This document shows, piece after piece, positions 47,222 through 56,004 of a stretch of DNA of 64,000 bases. The number at the start of each line of letters is the position of its first letter. Position 1 is the stretch's first letter. Under the pieces are notes generated by a model. The model did not search any database and was not told where the DNA came from. It saw only the letters and a program-made list of their open reading frames with translations. The position numbers were made by a program, and so were the translations under genes. Source of the DNA: Sutcliffiella deserti (GTDB lineage: Bacteria > Bacillota > Bacilli > Bacillales > Bacillaceae_I); assembly GCF_020037475.1 (NCBI RefSeq), contig NZ_JAIQDB010000010.1:20888-84887 (forward strand). The letters run 5' to 3'.

Positions 47222-48811
47222 AAGTACTTGATCTGGTTGCGGGAGGGAAGATCATGTACCTTAAAGCGCCGGGTAAGTAGATGATCTGGTTGCGGGAGGG
47301 AAGATCATGTACCTGAAAGCGTCGGGTAAGTACATGATCTGGTTGCGGGAGGGAAGATCATGTACCTGAAAGCGTCGGGTAAGTACATGATCTGGTTGCG
47401 GGAGGGAAGATCATGTACCTGAAAGCGTCGGGTAAGTACATGATCTGGTTGCGGGAGGGAAGATCATGTACCTGAAAGCGTCGGGTAAGTACATGATCTG
47501 GTTGCGGGAGGGAAGATCATGTACCTTAAAGCGCCGGGTAAGTACATGATCTGTTTGTGGAAGGGAAGATCATGTACCTTAAAGCACCGGGTAAGTACAT
47601 GATCTGGTTGAGGAAGGGAAGATCATGTACCTTAAAGCTCCGGGTAAGTACATGATCTGGTTGTGGAAGGGAAGATCATGTACCTTAAAGCGTCGGGTAA
47701 GTACATGATCTGTTTGTGGAAGGTAAGATCATGTACCTTAAAGCGCCAGGTAAGTACATAATCTTTTTGCGGGAGGGAAGATCATGTATCTTAAAGCGCC
47801 GGGTAAGTACATGATCTGTCCGCGGGAGGGAAGATCATGTACCTTAAAGCGCCGGGTAAGTACATGATCTGTTTGCGGAAGGGAAGATCATGTACCTTAA
47901 AGCGTCGGGTAAGTACATGATCTGTTTGTGGAAGGTAAGATCATGTACCTTAAAGCGCCAGGTAAGTACATAATCTTTTTGCGGGAGGGAAGATCATGTA
48001 TCTTAAAGCGCCGGGTAAGTACATGATCTGTCCGCGGGAGGGAAGATCATGTACCTTAAAGCGCCGGGTAAGTACATGATCTGTTTGCGGAAGGGAAGAT
48101 CATGTACCTTAAAGCGCCGGGTAAGTACATGATCTGGTTGTGGAAGGGAAGATCATGTACCTTAAAGCGTCGGGTAAGTACATGATCTGTTTGCGGGAGG
48201 GAAGATCATGTACCTTAAAGCGCCGGGTAAGTACATGATCTGGTTGCGGAAGGTAAAATCATGTACCTTCAAGCACCGGGTAAGTACATAATCTGGTTGC
48301 GGAAGGTAAGATCATGTACCTTCAAGCACCGAGTAAGTACATGATCTGGTTGCCCGAGGTAAGATCATGTACCTTAAAGCGCAGGGTAAGTACATGATTT
48401 GTTTGTGGAAGGTAAAATCATGTACCTTCAAGCACCGGGTAAGTACATGATCTGGTTGCGGAAGGTAATATCATGTACCTTCAAGCACCGGGTAAGTACA
48501 TGATCTGGTTGCGGAAGGTAATATCATGTACCTTCAAGCACCGGGTAAGTACATGATCTGGTTGCGGAAGGTAATATCATGTACCTTCAAGCACCGGGTA
48601 AGTACATGATCTGGTTGCGGAAGGTAATATCATGTACCTTCAAGCACCGGGTAAGTACATTATCTGGTTGCGGAAGGTAAGATCATGTACCTTCAAGCAC
48701 CGAGTAAGTACATGATCTGGTTGCGCGAGTTAAGATCATGTACCTTAAAGCGCCGGGAAAGTACATGATCTGGTTGCGGAAGGTAAAATCATGTACCTTA
48801 ATGTGCCGAGT
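47222..48811 (+). repeat. Thirty-unit tandem array of a 53-bp dyad repeat
   Basis: AAGTACATGATCT-type starts fall at exact 53-bp steps from 47222 to 48759 (29 steps, no net insertion or deletion). Each unit holds GTACATGATCT, a G-rich 14-nt loop and AGATCATGTAC, so it can fold into an 11-bp hairpin, followed by CTTAAAGCGCCGGGTA. Units differ by point changes. A four-unit block beginning near 47752 recurs 212 bp later, at 47964. Open frames crossing it are not credible genes. There is no variable spacer, so it is not a CRISPR array. Confidence 0.97.
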
Positions 48812-48889
48812 ATGGAGATGATTCGTAAGGATAGCTCAGAAAGATGTAACCGACGGAGTATGCGCCTACCCATAGTCTTCAACGGTAAC

Positions 48890-49040
48890 GATGTACCAGC
48901 GATGATTGGAGCAAAAGGCGGAGACTCCAACGGGGAGATAGCGGAATACTTGCGCCCTCGCAGGCGAAACCGAGGAGGCTCCAGCACTGCCCCGTGGAAC
49001 GCGTAGCCTTTTGAGGAAATCAGCAGCGGCGTTTAACAAC
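48890..49040 (+). repeat. GC-rich interspersed repeat, type II, next to the 53-bp array
   Basis: This is an inverted relative of the 43.8-kb copy: ATTGGAGCAAAAGGCGGAGA, then AACGGGGAGATAGCGGAATA, GAGGAGGCTCCAGCACTGCC and GAAATCAGCAGCGGCG. Confidence 0.85.
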
Positions 49041-49064
49041 TAAAGCCCTCTTTCCGATAACTCT

Positions 49065-49205
49065 TTACGAAATGCTGTTTTCGCATGGTCTGTTGCTTTT
49101 ACGTAAGCGTGTTCCACTCGTAACAATCGTTGCTGTCTTCTCTTTTTTTCCTGTTAAAAGATTTTTTACAGGCTTATAGCAACAAATTTTAAGAAAAGAA
49201 CCATA
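49065..49205. repeat. Two inverted copies of the dispersed short repeat
   Basis: A plus-strand copy at 49065-49115 (GCTGTTTTCGCATGGTCTGT) and a minus-strand copy at 49155-49205 (GGTTCTTTTCTTAAAATTTG, then TTGCTATAAGCC) face each other about 40 bp apart. Confidence 0.55.
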
Positions 49206-49267
49206 CAAAAAGCAGTCCCACAAAAAAGAAGGGAAAGCATTCTCCCTACGCCTTCCCTCCTCTCAAC

Positions 49268-49960
49268 TTATAACGGCTTTGGATTATAACTGGACCCTGT
49301 CCAATCGGTTAGTTGACAGATTGCTTCCCATAGCTTGGGATAGAACTCAAATTTCGCTCCTCTTTCAAGTGCCTGTGCCGGAATTCCTTTTAGACTTTTC
49401 GTGTTTAGGCCAATCATTCTTCTTACTAGCTGAATATGGTGCTGACGGAATGATTGGAAGTTCTCATCAAAAGCGGTAAGCTCCTGCATGAGAAGGTATA
49501 ACTCATAGTTATCTGCTATGTTTTTGTGCAACTCTAGTGGTGTTAAGTTTTTTTCAGTTAAGAGCTCTTCAAACGGCTGCCAAAGGGTTGGTCCTAGTTT
49601 TAGAATGGTATTAAAACCAGGTGAATCCTGGCCACTTCCTCTTCCTAACGCCAGGCGGATAGTATGGTAGTCTCTTGGGCTTATAACCTTTACCATATCA
49701 AATACCGGCGGAAGGTGTTTAAGATGCATATTGACCCGTTGCAGCTGTTGTGTCGCCTGCATCACGTCTTTAGCCTTCATTTTTGCATCCGCTAAATGAA
49801 TATACTGGATGACCAGCTTGAAATGAAGCTCCGCGATTTGGTGAATCATCTGGAATGTCAGCTCGTCTTCACAACTTCTTTCCCCGTCTTCCTTCTGTAG
49901 CTTTAACAGTTCTTCCGTACGAATATATTGCTCATAATCGGATATTTTCTTTTCTTCCAT
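49268..49960 (-). CDS. Tryptophan 2,3-dioxygenase superfamily haem protein, atypical
   Basis: A 230-residue helical protein of the TDO/IDO superfamily. Expected positions are present: Phe36 and His40 (FQMIHQIAEL), Arg102 (YHTIRLALGRGSG) and the probable haem ligand His175 (FRQHHIQLVRRMIG). However, the Gly/Thr-rich loop that contacts the amino acid in true TDO (GTGGS/T type) is replaced by a shorter NTKSLKGIPAQ. The protein is also shorter than typical KynA, so tryptophan may not be the substrate. No kynU is seen, and the KynB-like gene is 34 kb away. Confidence 0.75.
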   Translation of the reverse strand: MEEKKISDYEQYIRTEELLKLQKEDGERSCEDELTFQMIHQIAELHFKLVIQYIHLADAKMKAKDVMQATQQLQRVNMHLKHLPPVFDMVKVISPRDYHTIRLALGRGSGQDSPGFNTILKLGPTLWQPFEELLTEKNLTPLELHKNIADNYELYLLMQELTAFDENFQSFRQHHIQLVRRMIGLNTKSLKGIPAQALERGAKFEFYPKLWEAICQLTDWTGSSYNPKPL

Positions 49961-50114
49961 CTTTACTCCTCCTACTCCCGGATCACATGGAAAACTAACA
50001 ACTAGCGACTCTTTATTTCCATCTTCACTCTCTTTTTATGGAAACCTTTACATTCTATGTTACGCAGTAGAATCGCCCCCTGTCAACACGAAAAGTCACC
50101 TCTTCCGCAGGTAT

Positions 50115-51017
50115 TCACTGTCTTTCGTTCTCCAGGCTTTTGTGCATCCATATCGCCGCTTGAAGACCGTCCCCCATTGCAATAGCCACCTGCTCCGAGT
50201 GGGCAACAATATCACCTGCTGCCCAGACGTTTTCAACATTGGTCATTTTCGTTCTAGAATTTACCTTTATATGTTTATTCTCAAGAAGCTCTACACCTAT
50301 TTGTTCAACTAATTGCGTGTTCACTTTATTTCCTCCAAAAGCAAGAAAGGCATAGGAAGCAGCGATCTTTTCGCCATCCCCCAATGTTAGACCGCACAGC
50401 TTGCTGCCTTCTGCATGTACCGCTTGAATCTGCTGCTGATAGTGCAAAATATTCTTTTCTTCTAATTGCAAAAGGAGAGCCTCATCCACAGATTCCAATC
50501 CATGGTTTACGTAGAGAAGTTCCTTGGACCAAAAAGTTAAGGTAATGGCCATGTTCGCTCCAACATTACCAGATCCTATAATGATGGTCGGCTTGTTTCT
50601 AATTTCATATCCGTCACAATCCGGGCAGACAAAAATTGTGACTCCAAGACAAGGATACAGTTCTGGTAAAGGAGGAATATTATCTTTCACTCCTGTGGCA
50701 AAAAGAAGCCTTTTCGCTTGATGGACGTTCTTCTTTTTTGTTGTAGCTTGGAATTCACCACACCACTTCCTTACCTTTTCTACGGTGTCTTCCACAAAGG
50801 TAACTCCAAGTTCTTCGGCTTGCTGTTTCCCGAGCTGTCTTAACGTTGCACCACTGACTCCCTCTGGCCAGCCAAGCAGGTTACGGTAGCAATGGCAAAG
50901 GTTGGATCTTCCGCTATTAGAATCAACAACAAGTACTTTATATTGATATCTTCCAAGCTGTATCGCTGCCTGTAAACCAGCAATTCCGCCACCAATTATC
51001 ATACAATCGTAGAGCAT
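50115..51017 (-). CDS. Thioredoxin-reductase-fold FAD/NAD(P) oxidoreductase
   Basis: A 300-residue flavoprotein. An N-terminal GGGIAGLQAA FAD motif (8-17) is followed by FVCPDCDGYEI with a redox-type CPDC pair near 129-132. A second GSGNVGANMA nucleotide site and a C-terminal NVENVWAAGDI motif complete the fold. The domain order matches thioredoxin reductases, but the CxxC and the interface residues differ from the housekeeping TrxB, so the electron acceptor is unknown. It precedes the TDO-like gene on the same strand by 154 bp. Confidence 0.86.
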   Translation of the reverse strand: MLYDCMIIGGGIAGLQAAIQLGRYQYKVLVVDSNSGRSNLCHCYRNLLGWPEGVSGATLRQLGKQQAEELGVTFVEDTVEKVRKWCGEFQATTKKKNVHQAKRLLFATGVKDNIPPLPELYPCLGVTIFVCPDCDGYEIRNKPTIIIGSGNVGANMAITLTFWSKELLYVNHGLESVDEALLLQLEEKNILHYQQQIQAVHAEGSKLCGLTLGDGEKIAASYAFLAFGGNKVNTQLVEQIGVELLENKHIKVNSRTKMTNVENVWAAGDIVAHSEQVAIAMGDGLQAAIWMHKSLENERQ

Positions 51018-51097
51018 AAAGAAGCCTCCCTCCTTGCTTTTCCTTAGTGTTAGTCTTTTTTACAAAATGGATACGAGCAGCCAAATTCCCACGGAAT

Positions 51098-51122
51098 GTT
51101 TTAGTTTTTGTCAGCCGGGTAT
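51098..51122 (+). promoter_or_regulatory. Sigma-B promoter of the YflT-family gene
   Basis: GTTTTA, a 13-bp spacer and GGGTAT match the general-stress consensus with one mismatch, 37 bp before the start codon. Confidence 0.8.
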
Positions 51123-51159
51123 ATTTATAGCATAACCAAAACCAAGGAGGCGATAGTAG

Positions 51160-51504
51160 ATGAAACCAGTATATAAAGAATTTGATAATGATGAACAAGT
51201 TGTAGGTGCTGTACAGGAGCTTAAAACAAAAGGTGTAAATGAAAACGACATTTATGTCATCACACATGATGATGATCGTACAAAGCGCGTAGCGGATAAA
51301 TCTGACGCCAACACGGTTGGTGCAGGTGAAGTTGGACTCGATACGTACGTGAAGAATGTGTTCCGTTCCAAAGGGGACGAGCTTCGTGCACAATTTGTGG
51401 AGCTTGGCTTTACAGAACCGGAGTCGGAGCAACTAGAGGAAAAGCTTGACTTAGGTAAAGTTATTCTTGTTGTAAAAGATACTACAGCAACGACTACCTT
51501 TTAA
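51160..51504 (+). CDS. yflT: General stress protein 17M-like (YflT domain)
   Basis: A 114-residue soluble protein with the YflT pattern: YKEFDNDEQVVGAVQELKTKGV, then DIYVITHDDDRTKRVAD, and a C-terminal DLGKVILVVK strand. B. subtilis YflT is a sigma-B-dependent stress protein of unknown biochemical role. The sigma-B promoter upstream supports the same control here. The ATG follows AAGGAGGCG. It is monocistronic and convergent with the aminotransferase gene. Confidence 0.9.
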   Translation: MKPVYKEFDNDEQVVGAVQELKTKGVNENDIYVITHDDDRTKRVADKSDANTVGAGEVGLDTYVKNVFRSKGDELRAQFVELGFTEPESEQLEEKLDLGKVILVVKDTTATTTF

Positions 51505-51557
51505 TCCTTAACACTTTTTAGAAAACTTGAATTATGTAACCTCCCCCTTAAAATATA

Positions 51558-51594
51558 GAAAAGAGGATGGCCATTATAGGCTATCCTCTTTTCA
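51558..51594. terminator. Bidirectional terminator between yflT and the aminotransferase gene
   Basis: GAAAAGAGGATGGCC pairs with GGCTATCCTCTTTTC (one G-U pair) around a 6-nt loop. Confidence 0.92.
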
Positions 51595-51598
51595 CTTT

Positions 51599-53098
51599 TT
51601 ACCCCTCAAAAATCTCATCCACATTTCTTTTCTCTGAGAGTTTGTAAAAGTAATCGTTGCAGCTAGAACAATAGGTATATTCCTTCTCCCATTGAGGAAG
51701 GTTTCGGATTAGCTCTTTTAATGCAGCGACGAAATTATATATTTCTTCATTTGTCATTGTAGGGTGAATGGAAAACCGCACCCATCCCGGTTTGAAAGAA
51801 TGATTTCCCTGGGAAATGTTCTTCGTAATTTCCGCTGATTCTTCCTGGTTTATCCCAAACAAATAGTGCCCGTAAGTTCCTGCACAAGAACAGCCACCAC
51901 GTACTTGGTAACCAAAACGGTCATTTAGCAGCTTTACTACCAAGTTATAGTGAGCATCTTCTACACAAAAGGAAACTACCCCATGGCGATCTTCCTTGTC
52001 CGCCTCAAGTACCTTCACTTTATGCAAGAGCTTTAACTCGTCAAGCAGTAGGCGAACCAGCTCTCTTTCCCGTTTCTCCATTTGTTCCATACCCATTTTT
52101 TCCTTTAGTTTGATACACATGGCCGTACGGATTGCTTGAAGAATCCCCGGTGTTCCCCCGTCCTCACGTGTTTCGATGTTTTCAAAATATTCGTGACCTC
52201 CCCAAGGATTTGTCCAAGAGACAGTGCCGCCCCCAGGATGGTCAGGAACCTTATTCTGATAGAGGTCTCTATCAAAAATCAAGACCCCGCTCGTACCCGG
52301 TCCCCCTAAAAACTTATGAGGAGAAAAGCAGATAGCGTCCAGCTTTTCTAACGGATCTTCAGGGTGCATGTTAATTGAAATATAGGGTGCGACTGCAGCA
52401 AAATCAATCACACAGATTCCATTATGAAGGTGCATCTTCTTTGCAAGCTCATGAAAAGGGGTCTTAATCCCTGTTACATTCGAGCAGGCAGTAAAAGCAC
52501 CGATTTTCCATTTTCTTTTTTTATATTTTTGTAAAAGAATCTCCAAATTTCTGATGCTTACATATCCTTCTTTATCAGGAGGAAGAATCACAACCTCTGC
52601 AATCGTTTCTAACCAAGAGGTATGGTTGGAATGATGCTCCATATGTGTGATAAATACGACAGGGCGATCCTCCTCCTTTATTTCGATTACTTTTTTCCAC
52701 GTTTCCGGACCACGGAGACCGAGTATTCTCTGAAATTTATTCATCACACCTGTCATTCCGAACCCATCCATCACCAAAACGTCCTGATTATTTGCATTAA
52801 CATGTTTCTTAATGATTTCCCTTGCCTTTACATAAGCAGCAGTCATAAAAGAGCTTGTCGTATTGGACTCAGTGTGGGTATTCGCCATATACGGCCCCAC
52901 TTTTTCAAGTAGCTTTGTTTCAATTGGCTTGTATAAACGACCACTCGCAGTCCAATCAGCGTAGGTTATTTTCTGTTCTCCATATGGCGTTTGTATCATC
53001 TGGTCGATGCCAATAATGCCTTTTCTAAAAAAAGAGAAGTGATTTTCCAGTTCTCCCTCATATACTCTCGACTTGCTCCCAATCTGTGCTGTAATCAT
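51599..53098 (-). CDS. Class V PLP-dependent aminotransferase/cysteine desulfurase-like enzyme
   Basis: A 499-residue fold-type I PLP enzyme. SPHKFLGGPGTSG supplies the PLP-binding Lys. MEHHSNHTSW and the ACSNVTGIKTP segment are SufS-like, and RGGCSCAGTYGHYLFG carries the mobile-loop Cys of cysteine desulfurases. It is longer than SufS (about 406) because of N- and C-terminal extensions, the latter with a CSSC pair. It could be a desulfurase or lyase for another substrate. It is monocistronic with no Fe-S scaffold gene nearby. Confidence 0.87.
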   Translation of the reverse strand: MITAQIGSKSRVYEGELENHFSFFRKGIIGIDQMIQTPYGEQKITYADWTASGRLYKPIETKLLEKVGPYMANTHTESNTTSSFMTAAYVKAREIIKKHVNANNQDVLVMDGFGMTGVMNKFQRILGLRGPETWKKVIEIKEEDRPVVFITHMEHHSNHTSWLETIAEVVILPPDKEGYVSIRNLEILLQKYKKRKWKIGAFTACSNVTGIKTPFHELAKKMHLHNGICVIDFAAVAPYISINMHPEDPLEKLDAICFSPHKFLGGPGTSGVLIFDRDLYQNKVPDHPGGGTVSWTNPWGGHEYFENIETREDGGTPGILQAIRTAMCIKLKEKMGMEQMEKRERELVRLLLDELKLLHKVKVLEADKEDRHGVVSFCVEDAHYNLVVKLLNDRFGYQVRGGCSCAGTYGHYLFGINQEESAEITKNISQGNHSFKPGWVRFSIHPTMTNEEIYNFVAALKELIRNLPQWEKEYTYCSSCNDYFYKLSEKRNVDEIFEG

Positions 53099-53262
53099 AT
53101 GGATTCCACCTTATACTCGCAAGTTACACGTTTAGTATATGAAGGAAGTTGGCCTTAGGAACCTGTTTACTTCAGGTCTTCTTTTACCTTTCACTATGAT
53201 TCATGTTACAATTAATCTAACGCTATCTCTCATTACAGGTATAAACCATTGGAGGGAAACAT

Positions 53263-54666
53263 ATGACAAATGAAACACTTATTTCAATTCAGCATGAAAA
53301 GCAGCACTTACAATTAAATCCAACTGGCCTCTATGTTTATCAAGGGTTTCAAGTGATGGAAGCTTTCGACATTGAAAAAACTGCCTGCTATTATTTATTT
53401 TTCTACCACACAACTTATCTGACGGGTAAAATTACAACCAAAATAAAAAAAGTCTCTAGACTAAGCTCTATTCTGAAAAATGGAATTCACCTTTCTCCTT
53501 CCCATCCATTCGTATCCTATTTACTCAACAACAACCGAGTACACACCTTTCCAGCACTAATCCCACTCTGGGAAAAAGTACAAAGAAAACATTCTCCTCT
53601 TGAAGCAGCTAATATTCTGTCCATTTTTGACTCCTATATGAAAAAGGAAAAAATCATAAAGATTATGAAAGAGTTTGCCCTGCAATTTCGTAGAGAAGGA
53701 CAACTTTTTCACACCTATCAGGTTCTTCAGTTACTTTTAACTTTGTATCCTTCCCACAAATGGGCAAAAGAGATGTCCACCCAACTTCAATACCAGTCTT
53801 ATCAAAATCTTTATGAATCAGACCTCAAGACACTCGTGTCAAAAGACCCCTTACATGTGGAGCACTATTGCTATGAGCATGTAGAAGAGGCAACCAGCCT
53901 CACCCTATTACACCAAATTTTAAGTAAACAAGGGCGACATATGGAGCAGCTCTGCCTATATACACATTCTCTGATACACCCCACAACAGAAGACCAATCT
54001 AACTATAAGCAACTGCTCTTGCTGTTTCCTTCCGACAGCTCAAGCTTTGAAAAGGCTGACTTGTTGTGCTACATAGCGTTGCACCGTCCTGTTCCTCACA
54101 AAGAGCTAGATAAAGACTTATTTATCCTACTAAAGAAACTGGAGCGTTATGAAGACGCCCTCCTTTTACTAACGAAGAATAATGCGCCAATTAGTGTTGC
54201 AAATTTCCCCTACCTGCTAGAGATTATGACTCATATGGATCTATCCACCCATATCGGTATTATCGAAAATTTAAATCTACCCTTATCCGAAAATATATCC
54301 ACCAAAGATGCCCAAACCCTGTTCCAAGTGATTGTGCCCGTTTTACTAAAAGAAAATGGCCTAGAGTACACCCACAACTGGTTAAATAACTATTATAAAC
54401 AATATCCAACTCTACCGATTCTGCAAAAAATCAAAAAAATGGCAGCCATAAAGGATGACCCGGACCAAATGTACGCCCTTGGAGAAATGTATTACCAAAT
54501 GAAACAACTCAACGATGCGGTGGAGTGCTTTAACTGGGAGCTTGAGTTGAACCCGACAAATGTCAGTTCCATTAAGTGGCTAACAAAACTGTACTTGGAG
54601 ATGGGGATGGTAGAGGAGTCAAAATCTTATCAATATATGTATCATAACTTGCAAAAAGGGTCGTAA
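53263..54666 (+). CDS. TPR-containing protein of unknown function
   Basis: A 467-residue soluble protein. The N-terminal 130 residues have no recognisable domain. The remainder is helical, with tetratricopeptide-like units best seen at 425-462 (ALGEMYYQMKQLNDAVECF, then WELELNP). Such repeats mediate protein contacts. GGAGGG precedes the ATG by 7 bp. No partner is suggested by its neighbours. Confidence 0.8.
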   Translation: MTNETLISIQHEKQHLQLNPTGLYVYQGFQVMEAFDIEKTACYYLFFYHTTYLTGKITTKIKKVSRLSSILKNGIHLSPSHPFVSYLLNNNRVHTFPALIPLWEKVQRKHSPLEAANILSIFDSYMKKEKIIKIMKEFALQFRREGQLFHTYQVLQLLLTLYPSHKWAKEMSTQLQYQSYQNLYESDLKTLVSKDPLHVEHYCYEHVEEATSLTLLHQILSKQGRHMEQLCLYTHSLIHPTTEDQSNYKQLLLLFPSDSSSFEKADLLCYIALHRPVPHKELDKDLFILLKKLERYEDALLLLTKNNAPISVANFPYLLEIMTHMDLSTHIGIIENLNLPLSENISTKDAQTLFQVIVPVLLKENGLEYTHNWLNNYYKQYPTLPILQKIKKMAAIKDDPDQMYALGEMYYQMKQLNDAVECFNWELELNPTNVSSIKWLTKLYLEMGMVEESKSYQYMYHNLQKGS

Positions 54667-54670
54667 GTGG

Positions 54671-54716
54671 AGAAAGACCTGGTTTCCTACAATATCGGAA
54701 AACCAGGTCTTTTCTT
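54671..54716. terminator. Bidirectional terminator after the TPR gene
   Basis: AGAAAGACCTGGTTT pairs with AAACCAGGTCTTTTCT around a 14-nt loop, with T runs on both strands. It also serves the convergent methyltransferase gene. Confidence 0.88.
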
Positions 54717-54736
54717 TCTGTTTGTATCCATCATAA

Positions 54737-55933
54737 TCAGCTTAAAAGCTGTACAAACAGCACCTTCAAATAGTTGCCTTCTTTAAATTCTTTGATTGTA
54801 GCAAAATCCTCCGGCAGGCTAAACTCCTCCATGATTTTGTACTTTTGCTTGTTTTCCTTAAATGCCTGGTCAATGAACCCTTTAAACTTGTCCATTCCAA
54901 AGGTACTACAGTTGGTGGAGGCCACAATCATGCCGTTCTTTTCAGTAATGGCGATTGCATCACTAACAAGGCTTGTGTAGTCCTTTGCTGCGCGGAAGGT
55001 AACTTTTTTTGATCTGGCAAAGCTTGGTGGATCCATAATAACCATATCGAATTTCAGATTTTTCCGTTTCGCATATTTAAAATAGTGAAACACCTCTTCC
55101 ACTAGAATCGACTGTGTTTTTTCATCGATGTCATTCACCTTAAATTGCTCCACAGTTTTTGGAAGACTTCGATTAGCCAAGTCGACACTTGTTGTCTTTG
55201 TCGCGCCGCCCAATGCTGCGTAAACAGAAAAAGCACCTGTATAGGAGAACGTATTTAATACCGTTTTTCCTTTTGCATACTTATCACGAATTGCTTTTCT
55301 CACTTCTCGCTGGTCAAGAAAGATACCTACCATTGCCCCATCATTTAAGTGCACCGCAAAATTCACACCGTTTTCCTTAATAAGTAATGGAGACGGCGCT
55401 CTTTCCCCTGTTACAAAATCATCATCTTCCACATACGATCCCTCAGTATTAAAACGCTTCTTCTCGTATATTCCTTTAAAATCAAGCACTACCCTAATCG
55501 CCGCAATAATATCATCTTTGAAGGAGTAGATTCCTTGGCTGTACCAGTTAATCACAAGATATCCTGCAAAATATTCAATGGTAAAACCGCCAATCCCATC
55601 ACCTTCTCCATTAAATAAGCGATAGGCAGTTGTTGTCTGGTCTTTTACGAGGTGAAGCCTTTTCTGAAGCGCCCTTTGGATCCTCCCCGTAAAGAAAGTA
55701 ACATTCATTTCCTCTCCTTCTCTTTGACTTACCACCCAACCGTAGCCTTTATTTTGGTTCCCGTAATAGCCTCTACCTAGAAACTGGTTGCTTTCATCGA
55801 CTAGATCTATTAAGGCTCCCTCTTCTTTGAGCTCTTTTCCATTGATAATTGCTTCTTTGGTGATTAGGGGGTAGCCATTTTTGTACTGTTTGCTATATTT
55901 ATTTTTCACTTTTAATGTAATTGTTTCTCGCAT
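54737..55933 (-). CDS. Class I SAM-dependent rRNA methyltransferase (RlmI-like, PUA domain)
   Basis: A 398-residue methyltransferase with an N-terminal PUA-like RNA-binding domain and a Rossmann SAM-binding domain. YNG-type EGDGIGGFTIEYF, then GIFLDQREVR, VLNTFSYTGAFSVYAALGG (SAM motif I) and FDMVIMDPPSFARSK (catalytic motif) are intact. It is related to E. coli RlmI and B. subtilis YwbD, which modify cytosines of 23S rRNA. The exact target base is inferred from family only. Confidence 0.92.
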   Translation of the reverse strand: MRETITLKVKNKYSKQYKNGYPLITKEAIINGKELKEEGALIDLVDESNQFLGRGYYGNQNKGYGWVVSQREGEEMNVTFFTGRIQRALQKRLHLVKDQTTTAYRLFNGEGDGIGGFTIEYFAGYLVINWYSQGIYSFKDDIIAAIRVVLDFKGIYEKKRFNTEGSYVEDDDFVTGERAPSPLLIKENGVNFAVHLNDGAMVGIFLDQREVRKAIRDKYAKGKTVLNTFSYTGAFSVYAALGGATKTTSVDLANRSLPKTVEQFKVNDIDEKTQSILVEEVFHYFKYAKRKNLKFDMVIMDPPSFARSKKVTFRAAKDYTSLVSDAIAITEKNGMIVASTNCSTFGMDKFKGFIDQAFKENKQKYKIMEEFSLPEDFATIKEFKEGNYLKVLFVQLLS

Positions 55934-56004
55934 CTTACATTCCTGCCTTTTGGTTTATTTTGTTTTAGTATAACTCATTTTTTGGTGTGATGGGTTCTTT
56001 TGAA

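Noticed and set aside
47222..48811. CRISPR array
   Set aside because: The repeat unit is continuous at 53 bp with no unique spacers, and no cas gene is present. It is a tandem dyad repeat.
49268..49960. Annotation as ordinary kynA
   Set aside because: The substrate-binding Gly/Thr loop is altered and no kynurenine genes adjoin, so only a superfamily call is justified.
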